Notes under the pieces: generated by a model
The model's input: only the letters and a program-made list of their open reading frames with translations
The model's database searches: none
Told to the model about the DNA's origin: nothing
In this document: positions 1 through 12,139 of the stretch, one piece after another
Layout of the letters: each line of letters opens with the position of its first letter
Numbering within the stretch: position 1 is the stretch's first letter
Source of the DNA: Stromatinia cepivora
Taxonomy: Eukaryota; Ascomycota; Leotiomycetes; Helotiales; Sclerotiniaceae
NCBI GenBank assembly: GCA_014898415.1
Contig: RCTD01000003.1
Coordinates: 930,001-994,000, forward strand
DNA length: 64,000 nucleotides
Reading direction: 5' to 3'
Made by a program: the position numbers and the translations under genes

Positions 1-968
1 CATCAAGGCAATAAAAACCGACACTCAAATCTGAAAATCTGAAACCGAAGCACAGGACGGAGAGAGTAATCTAGAAAGCCACCTCATTCTGTACCCAAAA
101 TAACTCTTCTACTTCTCCAAAAGGAAGTTATGGACTACATGATCATGCATGATCATGAGATAGATGAAAACTCCGAGGGGTATTCGAGAATTTGAAATTT
201 GAAAGGGAAAAAATGATATTTGAATTTTTATATCACTGATAAGAAAGTTTTGTACCTAGTAGCGCGGCATGACTGCTCATTATTGTATTTTTCGAAATTC
301 TATATTTACTATTCTATTTTTGATATTTCATTTCTCCTTTCTCTTTTAGTGGCAGACCCATTGAGTCACCAACCCATTCATCAAGATCATCTCATCTCAT
401 CCCCTCATCCCCTCATCCCATCTCCTACTCCTCCTCCAAATATTTTATCCCCATCCTTATCCCCATCCCATTCAAACCAAACCCAACACCCAATCCCATC
501 CCATCCTATCCCATCCCATCCTATCCCATCCCATTCTATTCAAACCAAACCAACCTATAAATCCAGAACAACTCCCCAACAACCAAAAGCCACAAGATTC
601 AATTTCCCCTGATCGCATACAAAAGAGGGTTCTATTGCAATATATTTATTTTAGAAATAGAGATTTTGGGTTCTTTTATTTGCAGAGAGAGGATATCGGA
701 GTCGGATAAGGAGATGGAACGGAATAGGATAGGATGAAGGAGTGTTGAAGAGTGGATTTTCCAGAGGTAAACCGATAGACAGGTTGTGCACACTGCAGAT
801 GCATGGTATGCTGATTAAGATGAGGATAAAGTACCTCACTGGAGGTCTCAGACTCAACGAGTAATCGAATTCTATAAGAGAGTGCTATTTTCATATAAGT
901 ATGACACATGCATAATGTACATACTATTTACCCATTTGTCCATTTTTTATCTATATAATCATACACAT
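1..968. other. Intergenic stretch, no supported gene
   Basis: This stretch lies downstream of the uS2m gene and runs to the window edge. An open frame at 220-612 (+) is driven by pyrimidine-rich, repetitive CATCCC-type sequence (about 380-540). It translates to a low-complexity Pro/Ser/His string with no domain, so I do not call it. Short open frames at 651-909 on the minus strand overlap each other and show no recognisable features. I see no RNA gene. Confidence 0.6.
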
Positions 969-2172
969 TTAACTACTTGAGCCTCCTCTCTTCTTAGCCG
1001 CTGCCTTTTCAGCAGCTTCCCTTGCTTTACTTTCTGCAGTTACAGGTTCACCAAGACCTGGTGGTGGCAACCAAGTAACTGTGCCTTCTTTTGCAGCTTG
1101 TAGACGTTTTCTTTGACCCTCTTCACCTGCACGACCTAAAACACCTGCTATGAGTTGAATACATCTCAGACTGTAGAATTGTTAGCTTATTTTCCAGCGA
1201 AATACACGGAAAAGTAAACTAACCTGTCATCATTGGCCGGTATAGGATACGTAACCCAAGTAGGATCCGCATCCGTATCAATAACCCCAATCGTAGGAAT
1301 ATTATGCAACCCACACTCATGCAACAAAATATAATTCTCCAATGGGTTCAAACAAACCACCAAATCCGGTTTTAACGCCTTCCACTTCATAAGTTTGTCC
1401 TCATACCCCGCTACAACTTCATCATTGGCATCCAAAGCCTTAATAGCACACTTGGCGAGAATTTGATCGCCATTGGTAATACTACCCGCGACCCAACGAT
1501 TGAAAAGATGGCAACCCTTCGCAAGAGAAGCAGCTTTCACCACTGCGGAATCTTGACCAGCACGAGTACCGACAAAGAGAATGAGACCACCATGATAAGC
1601 CACACCTTCTACAACCTTCGCACAACGACGTAAATGAGCAGCGGTTTCCTCCAAACTTATTATATGTATCCCCTGTCTAATACCATAAATATATCTCTGA
1701 TTCGCCGGATTCCAAAGTTGAGTCGCATGGCCCAAATGACTCTGACTAGCCATCAAAAGCTCTAGCGTAATATCTTTTGGAGCCGGCGGATTGATGATAA
1801 GTTGATGGGGTTCATAATGTTGCGGTACGACTGAACCTAATTTCGCAGTTCTTTTCTGGATATGGTTGAACCTTAGGTAATCTTCTGCGACGTTGGGGAC
1901 ATTCGGATTATGCGGTTTCTTTTTCTGTGGAGGGGAAAAGTTGCGAGTGAGGTGGAGAGAATTGAGTGTGGCTTCGAGGGAATTGGTTTGTTTGTTGTGG
2001 TTGTCTATTGAGGCTTCGAGAGTCGAGGTCTCTGTTGAGAGGGTGCGGATTTGGGAGAGGCGGAGGGGTGCAGCAAGTGCTTTTCGGCCTGTTTTGAACT
2101 TCAGTTAATGGCCAGAAAAGACAGGGGAAAGATTAGCTTACCATGCCGTATCGCGATATTTCTTAGTATCAT
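969..2172 (-). CDS. mrp4: Mitochondrial small-subunit ribosomal protein uS2m (yeast Mrp4 type)
   Basis: A structural protein of the mitochondrial ribosome small subunit, acting in the matrix. Three exons fit: 2142-2172, 1224-2088 and 969-1170, separated by two 53-nt introns (2089-2141 and 1171-1223). They give 365 residues with closing phases. The first 30 residues are rich in Arg and lack acids (MILRNIAIRHGRK...), a good mitochondrial targeting peptide. The uS2 core follows, with the family signatures SHLGHATQLWNPANQRYIYG, IHIISLEET, LILFVGT, DLVVCLNPLEN, IPTIGVIDTDADP, and across the last intron PANDDSLRCIQLIAGVL. The start ATG at 2172 was chosen because only splicing of the first intron joins a targeting peptide to the core in frame. 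The C-terminal tail is Ala/Lys-rich. The CBS/PB1 gene lies about 370 bp upstream on the same strand. Confidence 0.93.
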
Positions 2173-2540
2173 TTTGGGGATGTTTATAGCTATTTTGATG
2201 TTATCGAGACTTTTTGAGATCTCGGACATCGATATCACGCTAGTGGGGAAGACACGCTAACCCTGTTTGGAAATATCGTCATTTCAATTTTGACAAGATC
2301 AATCTGGGGGTAAAAACTGAGAATTTATTGGATGGTGATTCTAGGATTATTAGGTGTTAGAAGTTCACATTTATCATCTTTAATCAATTATTTTCAAAGA
2401 GGGGTATAGACTTGAATTCGCGTAAAACTATCAAATGGTTATCAAAAGGCATCATAATGCTTGTACGACTCCTTCTAGAGATGGAGACCCACAGACAATT
2501 GAAGTCTTAACAATATGAACGCAAGCTCTAAAACATTATA

Positions 2541-4794
2541 TTAACGGCTCGTAGCTCGAGTCAATGCAAAAACTCCAACAATAACAACTGCAAGAGTCAC
2601 AATCGCTCCAGGTAATAAGAGCTCGTTTGGTACCCCTTGAATAACCTCTGGAGCTGGTTGTGGAGCTGCTGCTTTTCGTGATTTTGATTTGACTCGAGGT
2701 TCATCATCACTCTCTTCCTCATCATCGGCAACCACACGACGTCCTCGGATAGTAGCTGTTCCTGGTGGAGTAGTTACTCGGATGACAGGTGGCTGAGGAT
2801 CTAAGGTGGCAGCCATTGGTGGCTTCTCAGGATCATGAACGAACAAGTCAACTTTATCCCGGTGACCATTTCTGGCGATAACAATTGCTTCCAGAAGATC
2901 TTCGTCGGTTGTAATTGATATAGAATCACCCTCATCGTCAAGATAACTGAGAGCGAATCCGGACGAGCCCAGTTTACCATCCTCTACTGTTGCTACACCT
3001 CCGACAGCATCAACTTCCACTCCCAATTTGTTTGCAACAGCTGAAATAAGTTCAGCTAGGCCATGACTGGCTGTGACTTGAACTCTATGCACACGCCCGC
3101 TTGGGGCCTTGAATTTGAATGCAAATGGAACATCCTCGGGAGGAATATCATTATGACGACTCAATTGCGAGCGTGGAGAATCTAGACCAACGTGAGAAGC
3201 GGAATCATTAGGGGCAACACTAGCATCGACTTGACGTTCATGACCTCGTGACATATCTGGGGACATTAAAGATCGGCCGCCGGTTGTGTGATGATGACTT
3301 CCCTCGCCAGACACCATTGATTCAGTTTCATGTTCAAGAGACATCCAAAACTTATTCCATGCTGGCCCGCTATCACTTTCACCTGTCTGCATGGTGTTAA
3401 TTTGCTCCAAGGTGGCGTATGTAAGTTTGAGAACATCGACCATTCCAACAATTTCGCCTTGATCGTTCATGACTGGCAAATTCAAGTAGTGGCCATCTGA
3501 TTGATTAAGTAAGCCAAAGTACATCTCAAAATGATAGAAACCTTACCATGCATCTTTCTTAACGCCGCTTGAATACTCATATCCATAGGAGCAAAATCCG
3601 GGTGCGGGGTCATGACACGGACAACAGAGCAGTTGGAGGGGTCCAATCCTGGTGCAATAACACGTAAAACAACATCTTTACTTGTAAAAATACCAGTAAT
3701 TGATCCTCCGTCTTGAACAAGAACAGCCGTGGTATGGTTTTCTTTCATCAACGCAGCGGCCTCCTTAACAGATGTCCGTACAGTGACAGTTGTAGGTGGA
3801 ATTCCAGTAAGGACGGATTCCAAAGTAGGCCCGGACATCTTTGATCGGAGCGCCTCCACATATTGAATAATTTGTTGCGGTTGACTGGACCCCAATTCCG
3901 ATTGAACACCTTCTAAAGCATCGTAAAGTTTTCTCGAAGAACTATAAGCCCGCTCCAATTTTTCCATGGCATCGTAAAAGCACTTTGTGATATCAAGAAT
4001 ACCCGAAATATCCTGGTTCTCGTCCATGACTGGTAAATGACGGAATCCCTTTCTAACCATCAAGTCCAAAGCATCGGTAGCACTTGTATCGGTTCTGGCG
4101 CAGAGAGGGTTCTTGGTCATAATCTCAGCTATTGTGATATTGGCGGCCTTGATTCCTGCTCCAACAACTCGGAAAGCCAAATCTTTGGCAGTAAAAATGC
4201 CTGCAATGCGGTCGTCATCGTCGGTAACTAGGACACAATCTTCTCTCTTTGCTGCCATCAACTGTGCAGCCTCTGCCACAGTGGTATTCGGTTTTATCTG
4301 GAGTGCTTGACTTGGTCGAAGAGCGAGAACCGTTCCCGGCGGGGCTTTTCTTGTCTGTCGAGCACGACCTGTCGTCTTACTCTTCTTACTGAGATCAGTC
4401 TCGATCTTCCGCCGGATGGCCTGTGGAACTGTTAACCTCGTCTTGCTTTTGTGACGTCTAATTTGCGGCATGGTGGGATAGTTTGCACCAGACACCACCG
4501 GATTTTTTTTATTTCAAAAGGGTTATACAAAGCGGAAAGGGGAACAAGATAAAATGAAAATAAGAAGGATATATAACATACCTCATCCCTCTTGGATTGT
4601 TTTGCTCTGCTTGCACTCATACTGGATCCACCAACTTCACTTTGTGTATTTGAAGTCGTTGCATGCGTCGCATGAGAATCTTGTGCGGGTCGAGGGATAT
4701 TCGACGCAGGACTATTGCTAAAGACAGGCAGTTGACCACGCGCTTGACCGCTGCGACTTGGTGTCCCACGCATTGTTCCAGTAGTGGATGCCAT
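2541..4794 (-). CDS. Tail-anchored protein with four CBS motifs and a PB1 domain (S. pombe Mug70-like)
   Basis: Fungal CBS/PB1 family protein; its molecular role is not established. CBS pairs usually bind adenosyl ligands and PB1 domains mediate heterotypic protein contacts. Exons 4582-4794, 3547-4420 and 2541-3496, with introns of 161 and 50 nt, give 680 residues. A Ser/Thr/Arg-rich N-terminus ends in SKRDE and joins AIRRKIETDLSKK at the first splice; I chose the CCACAG acceptor (4421-4423) because it restores this run, which I remember as typical of the family. Two CBS pairs follow (about residues 105-230 and 270-400; motifs DRIAGIFTAKDLAFRVV and GSITGIFTSKDVVLRVI). The PB1 domain starts near residue 489 (FKFKAPSGRVHRVQV). 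A hydrophobic helix at about 652-674 lies only some seven residues from the C-terminus, so the protein is probably tail-anchored. Acceptors at 'AAGCAAG' or 'ATTAG' a little upstream are possible alternatives. Confidence 0.88.
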
Positions 4795-6109
4795 GATTAA
4801 TTATGCGCTCACAACTTTATGAACAGGGTATGGATGAGGTTATTAGGTAGTTAGAAAACTCAATCGTGCATCTATAAAATAATTTGAGAATTCAATTCAT
4901 GCGAAAGTTGGAAATGTTGGATTGGAAGTTTTGAAGAAGTTCAGATGAACTATGAATGAACTGGATTCCACGAATTGTTTCTGATTTTCTCCTTTTTGCC
5001 CTTTGCTACATTGGATTGAGAGTGATAGTAGTAAGGCAAAAGAAATTAGGAACGGTGGTTGTTGATAGGGAAACACCGAAATTCAAATTTAATAGCAAAA
5101 AAAGTTCAAATTTTGGTAAACGATTTCACCCGGAGATTGAATTGAGTACGATATTTCTTAGGATCTCCAGGAAAGGAAAATCAAAATTAATTTGATCCCA
5201 TGATTGGTTAAAAATGGACATTTTCTTTGAAACAGATTCAAATCAGACTCAAAATAATTTTATCATGAAATCATCAATACAGAGTAAATACAATTCATTA
5301 GTTAGAAATAAGTTAATAATTGTGAGAAATTGTGCAAATTGTGCATAGGTACAATAGAGCATAAATTAATGTTTGATTGTACCTTCATCAAATTGATACT
5401 AGGATTTACTGTGTATTGATTGGACAACCTCGAAGAAATTACCTACCTGGGCAATCTACTAGTACTCGGATCTATTGGTTTATCCGCATTTTGTTTACAC
5501 GGATCATGTGAGATTCAATTTACTTATCTCTGATTGGATGGTCCCGTCAATTCGTTGCTATCCCAACCGAGAGTTGTTGATTTTGGCGCCTGAGATAACA
5601 TCAGATTCAGAAGAAGGACGCGCTGAACCATCTAAACCTTCAATTCTTCACTTCCCTCCCCTCTTTATCATACAAATATCTATCTCTCCACACATCTCCA
5701 CAAAACCAAAACCAATATCCAAAAAATCCTCATTCTTCCAATAAGAACAAATACTTTTTACATACTACCAAACCAAATAAAAAACACTTCCTCTACCTGA
5801 GAAGACTTTCATTAGAAGTATTAGTTTTCCCTTCGTTTGACTTCAACAGGGCTGAGGAAGTCCTTTATCTATTAAAAAAAGACTCAAAAAAGAGTCAATT
5901 ACTGCTGAGCAGTCCTAAGATAAAATTTTTTGCCCGGCCTAACGGCTTGCGCTGCGTGAGGTATGTATGCATATGGATATCTAGACCGCTCTATCTTCAT
6001 ATATCCATCATCGCGCTAATTAATGCATTACATAGTCTCGGAACATATAGGTTTGCTTAATTGCAATACTTTCAATCGACGACATTTCCGAACTCTTCTA
6101 GCATTCATA
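4795..6109. other. Divergent intergenic region between the CBS/PB1 gene and the C2H2 regulator
   Basis: About 1.3 kb shared by two outward-facing promoters. Open frames at 4956-5195 and 5475-5744 (+) have no domain or gene-like composition. A pyrimidine-rich CT/CA stretch at about 5635-5790 looks like a fungal promoter or leader. No confident TATA or operator was found. Confidence 0.5.
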
Positions 6110-8464
6110 ATGCTGTCTAATCCATCCAACAACCTTCAAAATCGACATCGGCAACACAGGCGACAAAATTCGACACCAACCGCCTTCGATGCAGTGAAGG
6201 CAAATAACCTGCCACCGGTCCAAAGGCATGCCCACAGACGTGGGATGAGCCTGGATACACGACCACGACCAATTCAACAGCAGGCACAAGCGGTAAGTAA
6301 TACTAACATAGGATATCAGACGACACAACAGCATATTTTGCGAGAGACGCAGCAGCAGAGACTGGTTCGCCCGGGCCAGCAGCCATTTCCAATTTACGAC
6401 AATGACGAGAATCAATTTGTTTCACCACTCGTCACCCCACACAGACAATCATTTGATTCCGGATGCTCGAACCCATATGAGGTGCAAGGACATCAACACT
6501 CATATTCTTATTCCGGTCCCATGAACTCGATAATACCAGTCGACCCAAACTTCAACGGGAGCAATGACTTTGACTTTTTCGCTACAAACACAGCAATGAC
6601 ACCAACATTCATGGAATTCTTTAATGAATCGGAAATACACAGTGTCAATTCACAGCCAAGTTCTGCAAACCACAGCAGAAGATCATCGAGAAGGATTAGT
6701 GGTGCAATCTTAGATAGGGTTGCTCAATTCGAGAATCTCGCTTTGAAATCACCACAAAGACCTCTTACACCTCCAAATGCAAACTCTACCAGTAAGTTGT
6801 CGTTCTAATTTTACAGACATGTTCTGATCGCTCCAGATTACTTTCCTCCAGCTCCTTTGGATAGCCCCTTCAACCGGACAATCAAGCAGGAGCACATTCC
6901 ACAAAGATTTCGTGAAGACTATGATACATCCATGGAGGAGACGATTAAGCCTAAAAGTAATCAGAGAGCTAAGAATGTTTTCGACGACATGAGACGAGAA
7001 GCTGAGATGAAAGCCGTATCCACCCCACCAGGATCTGGACCCGTACCCACTGCCAGCACATATGACTCCGCACCAATGCCAACATCGAATTTCATGAACA
7101 TGTCAACTATTAACCTCGATTTTATGAAAAATGATCCACAATTTCAAACGGCCCAATACTCACCGACTTCTTCAAATGTTTCACAAGATCTATCATATCC
7201 CTCATCTCCAGAACAATCTCGGAGAAATGTTTTCAGAGATCCTTTTACCAACAGACCAATCTTAGAAGCACCAGACGTATCACCTTATCCCATGTCCAAT
7301 TATTCCCACGGTCTTCCAGCTTCAGAGCCAGCTTGTAGTTCTCCGGCTCAATCTTACCGACGATCCGAGTCAGTATCGAGTATCAACCTCGAAGAGTCAA
7401 TTACGGATACTGGAATCACGATTGATGATATCGCTACCTACATCCAAGCACCGGAACCTGGTGATACGAAATGGCTTTGTTTGTATCCAGAATGTGGTAA
7501 GCGATTCGGTCGCAAGGAGAACATCAAGTCACATGTCCAGACCCATCTTGGCGACAGGCAATTTCAATGCCCACACTGTCACAAATGCTTTGTGCGCCAG
7601 CATGATCTCAAACGACATGCAAAGATACACAGTGGTGTGAAGCCATATCCATGTCAATGTGGAAACAGTTTTGCCAGACACGATGCTTTGACTCGTCACA
7701 GACAGCGTGGTATGTGCATTGGTGCTTTTGAAGGCGTGGTCAAGAAGACAGTCAAGAGAGGAAGACCAAGGAAGAATCGACCTGACGACGAAGAGCGACT
7801 TGGAAAGTCATCACGAACTCGAAGCAAGAACAAGATGAGCCCTTCAGAAACATCATCAGAGTACTCGGAAAGTGCATGCGCCCAATCGCCTCGCAGTGAT
7901 CTGGATGTCCTTGACGATAAACCCTTTGGAGATTATGGCTATTCTCAAAGTTCACTCGCCACACATGACAGCTACCAACTCTCTAGGGAAAGGTCCTCAT
8001 CAGTTGCAGCATCAATATCCTCAATCTCTTCAATGACATCAATTGCAGAATGCGTAGAGCCAAACGCGATACAATCAACACATGCGGCATCAGTATTCCG
8101 CAGCCATCCCAACCTCTCTGAGCATCTACCGTCAAATCCTGGATCACCCACCAAATCTGCGCAAAGCAACTACTCCCCGCCTGCTTTATGCCCATCGTCT
8201 TCTTCGCCCACAGCCAGCGCCAATTACTATGATCTGGACGCTGTCTCAAACAGTGGTGAACTTAGTAATCTACCAAATATCACTGAGCAGGATGACATGT
8301 TTTTGGAGGCCTTTGCTGCCACAGCTAGCACTGGTATTACACAACTCGAGCGTGATCCTGATCTTCTGATAGGGAAATTCGACAGCATGTTCAGTGTCGC
8401 AGCTGATAATTCTACAATGTTCAGAAATGAAGAGGATGTATTTTTTGGCAGTCCAGGAGAGTGA
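6110..8464 (+). CDS. Swi5/Ace2-type C2H2 zinc-finger transcription factor
   Basis: Nuclear DNA-binding regulator of the Swi5/Ace2 class, often labelled 'metallothionein expression activator' in filamentous fungi. Exons 6110-6791 and 6837-8464, with a 45-nt intron, give 769 residues. The N-terminus is Gln/Asn-rich and carries RRGMSLDTRPRP, a motif I associate with this family. Three fingers lie at about residues 442-525: two C2H2 (CLYPECGKRF...H, CPHCHKCF...H) and a third of unusual C-x-C...H-x5-C form (PCQCGNSF...H...C), the same layout as finger 3 of yeast Swi5. An AT-hook-like RGRPRKNRP follows at about 535. The C-terminal third is Ser-rich. An in-frame ATG lies upstream at 6023; I prefer 6110 because the sequence between looks like leader. 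Yeast relatives control late-mitotic and cell-separation genes. The target here is unknown. Confidence 0.85.
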
Positions 8465-9332
8465 ATTTTTCGAATACTTCTACCCACTCATTTGGATTAA
8501 AAATTGTACATTATAAGGGTGCGTGGACTTCTGGGATCGGCCAAAATCGGACGGTGTTGAATAGGTATAGGATTGAGGACATTTTTTGGGTTGGGTTACG
8601 GATTGTTCATCTATCCATTCTTTAGGCGTTGTTTATATGTAATTTTTGATTTATTGTTTTATTTAGTTATGAGAATGAGAATGAGAATGAGAATGAGGAA
8701 GGGGATGGGAATGAGGTGATGAGATGATGAGGAGGTTTGGGTGGAAGGGGGGCATATGAAAGTGTTAAGTAATAATATCAATTGCAAGGAGAACATTCAT
8801 TATTATCTATTTCGTTAATCTAGTATCTCTTATCTGAATATCGTGATTTGGTTCATATTTTGATTCACTTTACTTCAAAGAATAAGTCATTTATTCACTA
8901 ATATCCGAATCTGTCCGAACCTGGCCGAACCTGTCTGTACCACAAGCAAAATAACCCACCTTCCCATTCATCCATTTGTACCAATCTGCTTGGACCTTGC
9001 TTGCTCAACTTCTTCAACCTCCATCTCTTTTCTTCTTTCTACTTAAACACAACACAACACATTTCTTCTCAGATCTGAAAGCCAAAAACTTTCTTTCTCT
9101 TTTATCCATCAATCACTTAAGACTTGCACTGCAACTCTCTATTCTATTCCCAGAATATCATCCTCACCAAGGTTGATATTTCTTGTTGACTCTAAAGTCA
9201 ATCTTGCGGAAAGCAAAGATTCACCTCACAGTTCAACCTGTTTTTTTCTCCTTACCACCGTGTAAGGGATTGTTCAGGTAAGTTTCAGTAGAGGTCTTCT
9301 ATGATCAAGGGTCTTTTTTAATAGTATTTAGG
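8465..9332. other. Intergenic, promoter and leader of the first ubiquitin-like paralogue
   Basis: Terminator region of the C2H2 gene and promoter of UbL-A. It contains a short GAGAAT repeat (about 8670-8700) and a pyrimidine-rich leader (about 8985-9140). I see no gene; the 66-codon frame at 8976-9176 lies in the CT-rich leader. Confidence 0.45.
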
Positions 9333-11103
9333 ATGGTCTCTAGTGATGGAGAAAGTTCTTTGACTGTGGCTTTGATGTCCTCCGACTCGAATGTTAATGA
9401 ATCAGGAAATGAAAAAGTTCATGTTACCTACAAGCGAAATTACAGTGCTGAAACTCTGGATATTTCCTTTCGACGCACAGTCCGAGTCCCCGATAATGGC
9501 AATACATATAACCTCCCACCAGATTGTGGACTCTTCCCTATTTACTCAGTCGATAAATACAAGGACAAACTTCCAAACTCCATGGTAGCCAAAGGTGGAG
9601 TGTTTGTCCCCATGCATCGTAAGTCTTTCCTCAATCTTTCCTCTACTTGAACTTTCGTGCATTCTTGTTGCATCTTTCATATTCTTGTTGCATCTTTCAT
9701 ATTCTTGTTGCATCTTTCATATTCTTGTTGCATCTTTCATATTCTTGTTGCATCTTTCATATTCTTGTTGCATCTTTCATATTCTTGTTGCATCTTTCAA
9801 TATAGGCAGTCACATCAACAGAAACCTTTACCGGAATCTTGATCAGATTCTAACTTCCTATCACAGAGAGGGAAGCAATGTGGATCAACTTCGAATCAGT
9901 TCATCCATTTGCAATCAAAGTACATGTTGGTGGTGTCAATGCCATTTCTGGCGAACATTCCGTAGAGTCTCCGGCAACAGATTTGAGACGCAAGGTGCGC
10001 CTTGACAGCGGTAAATCAATTCAGGACTATGTTGTCACAGGTTCCCACGGTCAACTATGGCTAGATGGTATCGCCAAGCTCGATGGAAAAGTGATGCAGT
10101 TTGTTGCTACCTCTGTAGGTAATGCATACTCTGTTGAAGCTCAGATTACCGGAGAAGATCAAGTTTGTGGAATTCAACTCGAAATCATTCCATCTCTACA
10201 TACGAGAGGTAAAGTTGGAAAGATCTACGTAAGGATGCTAACAGGAAGAACCTTCTCTTTTAAAACCAATACCGGCATGACAGTTCTGGGCTTGAAGCAG
10301 AAGATTGCTCAGATTGAAGACGTCTCCGTTGAAAATCAACGCTTGATATTTGATGGCAGACAAATGGAGAATGGTAAGACATTCCGAAAATTTCATCAGC
10401 CTGTCACTAATATGAATATCCAGGAAGAACTTTGGCCCATTACAACATGGAACCGGTATGTTATGATTCCCTATGCCTCCTAAACAATCAGTTCCAGGAA
10501 TAGTATTTTTGCTGACATTGCTCTGTCTCGAAGGAATCATGTCTCCATCTTGTTTTGAGCCTAAAAGGGGGTGGAGGTGGCCAACGCGAACCACGGGCCA
10601 GAACAGCAGAGATGGCCATTGCACCCGGCGGCTTTATCAAACAAACCATTGTCAAAGACTTCGTTCCTGCTGCGAACTGGGACAGAGACAACACAACAAT
10701 ATTCAACATCCAAATGCTCAATGCCGAGGTTTTCGAGAGTGTGGTTGGTGTCAAGCCACCACCAACCCCTATCACCGCAAAGACATACGCCGACTTCGGA
10801 TACCCCTTCTATACCATGTATGAAGAACAATCTGGAGTAGGAGGAAATTTTCCAGTCAAGAGCGTGGCTCAGCTGGATGCGTTGAATGGTGAGGAGAGAT
10901 CCGAAGATGATGATGAGAGTATTCAATTCCATGAGGCAAATGAGGTTACTGTTGTACCTGCGGCGGAAAAGTGCAAATTTGCACCTGTAGAAGTTTTAGA
11001 GGACCGGATTGAAAACCTTGTGATTACTGATAGGTTTTGGAAATGGGATCATGATGTATTTCACGGTGGAAAATGGTGCCATAGGGGAGTAAGACCTCGG
11101 TAA
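9333..11103 (+). CDS. Ubiquitin-like-domain protein, paralogue A of a tandem trio
   Basis: Function unknown. Exons 9333-9618, 9867-10373, 10424-10455 and 10534-11103 give 464 residues; all phases close. An N-terminal module (about 43-200) has ISFRRTVRVPD, LPPDCGLFPIYSVDKY, VAKGGVFVP, EAMWINF, PFAIKVHVGGVNAISGE, VTGSHGQLWLDGI and [21 protein letters not shown] ubiquitin-like domain follows (about 213-290): VRMLTGRTFSF, QRLIFDGRQMENGRTL, and after splicing ESCLHLVLSLKGGG. The residue aligned with ubiquitin Lys48 is Arg here. The diglycine is internal and is followed by a C-terminal module (APGGFIKQTIVKDF, PPPTPITAKTYADFGYPFYTMYEE). The last roughly 80 residues include an acidic stretch. There is no signal peptide or membrane segment. 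Intron 1 holds a 20-bp minisatellite. The splice pattern matches paralogues B and C. Confidence 0.82.
9661..9800. repeat. 20-bp tandem minisatellite, seven units, inside intron 1 of paralogue A
   Basis: The unit ATTCTTGTTGCATCTTTCAT is repeated head to tail seven times with no spacer. Six units are identical and the seventh differs only in its last base. It lies wholly inside intron 1 (9619-9866). The pyrimidine-rich plus strand resembles an extended polypyrimidine tract, and the sequence just after the array (TTTCAATATAG) offers an alternative acceptor upstream of the TATCACAG that I used. The equivalent introns of the two paralogues are short (56 and 61 nt) and have no array. Confidence 0.97.
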
Positions 11104-12139
11104 TTCATTGATTTCAGATCAGTACAGGATGTCGGCGAGAAATTTTCATGATGGATATCTGGTTATTTTGTAGTAGCTAGGTAGTAGAAATCAGGTTACT
11201 CCCAATCCCTTGAATCATGAATCAGTTCAAAGTTATATGAGATATGTGAGAGTTAAACGTGAAGTGGCAGATTCATAGGTTGTTAACTTAAATTGATAAT
11301 TCCTCACATATAACCTTAATTATGAAATGAATAATGAAGCCAATACCTAGCTAAACAACTCATCAACTCATCAATACTACTTGAGTACTATAGTAATCTA
11401 TTTCACCTACCTCTCCCTCAAACGGGCGTGCTAATCTCCTTGAATGAAAATGAAACGTTAGATAGGTGAGATCAAATGAAAGACTTGGGGAATTTGGTGT
11501 AAATGACGGATATTGAGGACGGGATTCTCAGAGTTACATTCCAAATGTTCCAAAAATGGGTAGTTTGGCTTTATTATGGGGGCTAAAAATAACGATGCAC
11601 ATTTGACTTCTAATTACACCGATGTCTATCAATAGCCAGCTGTGGCAGGTCATTCTCATATTCATATTCATATTCATCAATTTTATGCTAAGGCTTCTAG
11701 AACCTTGGTGATGAAATCCAAGTTGGTTCATCACTAATCAAATGAAGTAGTGTGATCTTAGCTTAGTGTTTGGAAGACTCGCTAGTTTGGTGTAGGTGGA
11801 AGAAGCGTTCTTCTCTATTCTTTCTCTTTTCTTGGAACATTTTCTCTTTTCATCGTTTTTAGACCCCCCAAAACTTACGTTTTCTCACTCTCATGCTTGT
11901 GGAATCATGAAGAAATATCGTGATGGTGGTTTAAAGTTCTGAATTCGAAGGGGCTCATTCTTTGTTTGGTGTTTTGAATGTTGTCGGTGTTCTACAAATT
12001 TCTGGCGATGGCTCTCTTTCTTTCACATATCTATATTTCCAATGCATTCCATGAGTCGTGGGATCATGGAACTGGTGGGCATCCTTCTGGAAGCAGGACT
12101 GTACAATTGCTAGTACTTAAAGAATGGGAAATCTCAGCG
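11104..12139. other. Spacer between paralogues A and B
   Basis: About 1 kb holding the 3' flank of paralogue A and the promoter of B. I see no separate gene. Small open frames (e.g. 11534-11734 minus) contain ATTCAT-type repeats and look fortuitous. The frame of paralogue B stays open upstream to an ATG at 11978 and encodes a hydrophobic, signal-like start there, so translation could begin in this spacer. Confidence 0.4.

Noticed and set aside
220..612. 130-codon open frame in CATCCC-rich sequence
   Set aside because: Low-complexity Ser/Pro/His translation from a pyrimidine-rich repeat; no domain and no splice or start support.
4956..5744. Two open frames in the divergent promoter
   Set aside because: Short, domain-free, and within the promoter of the C2H2 gene.
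9595..10005. Open frames through the 20-bp minisatellite
   Set aside because: Periodic translation of the intronic repeat, not a protein.
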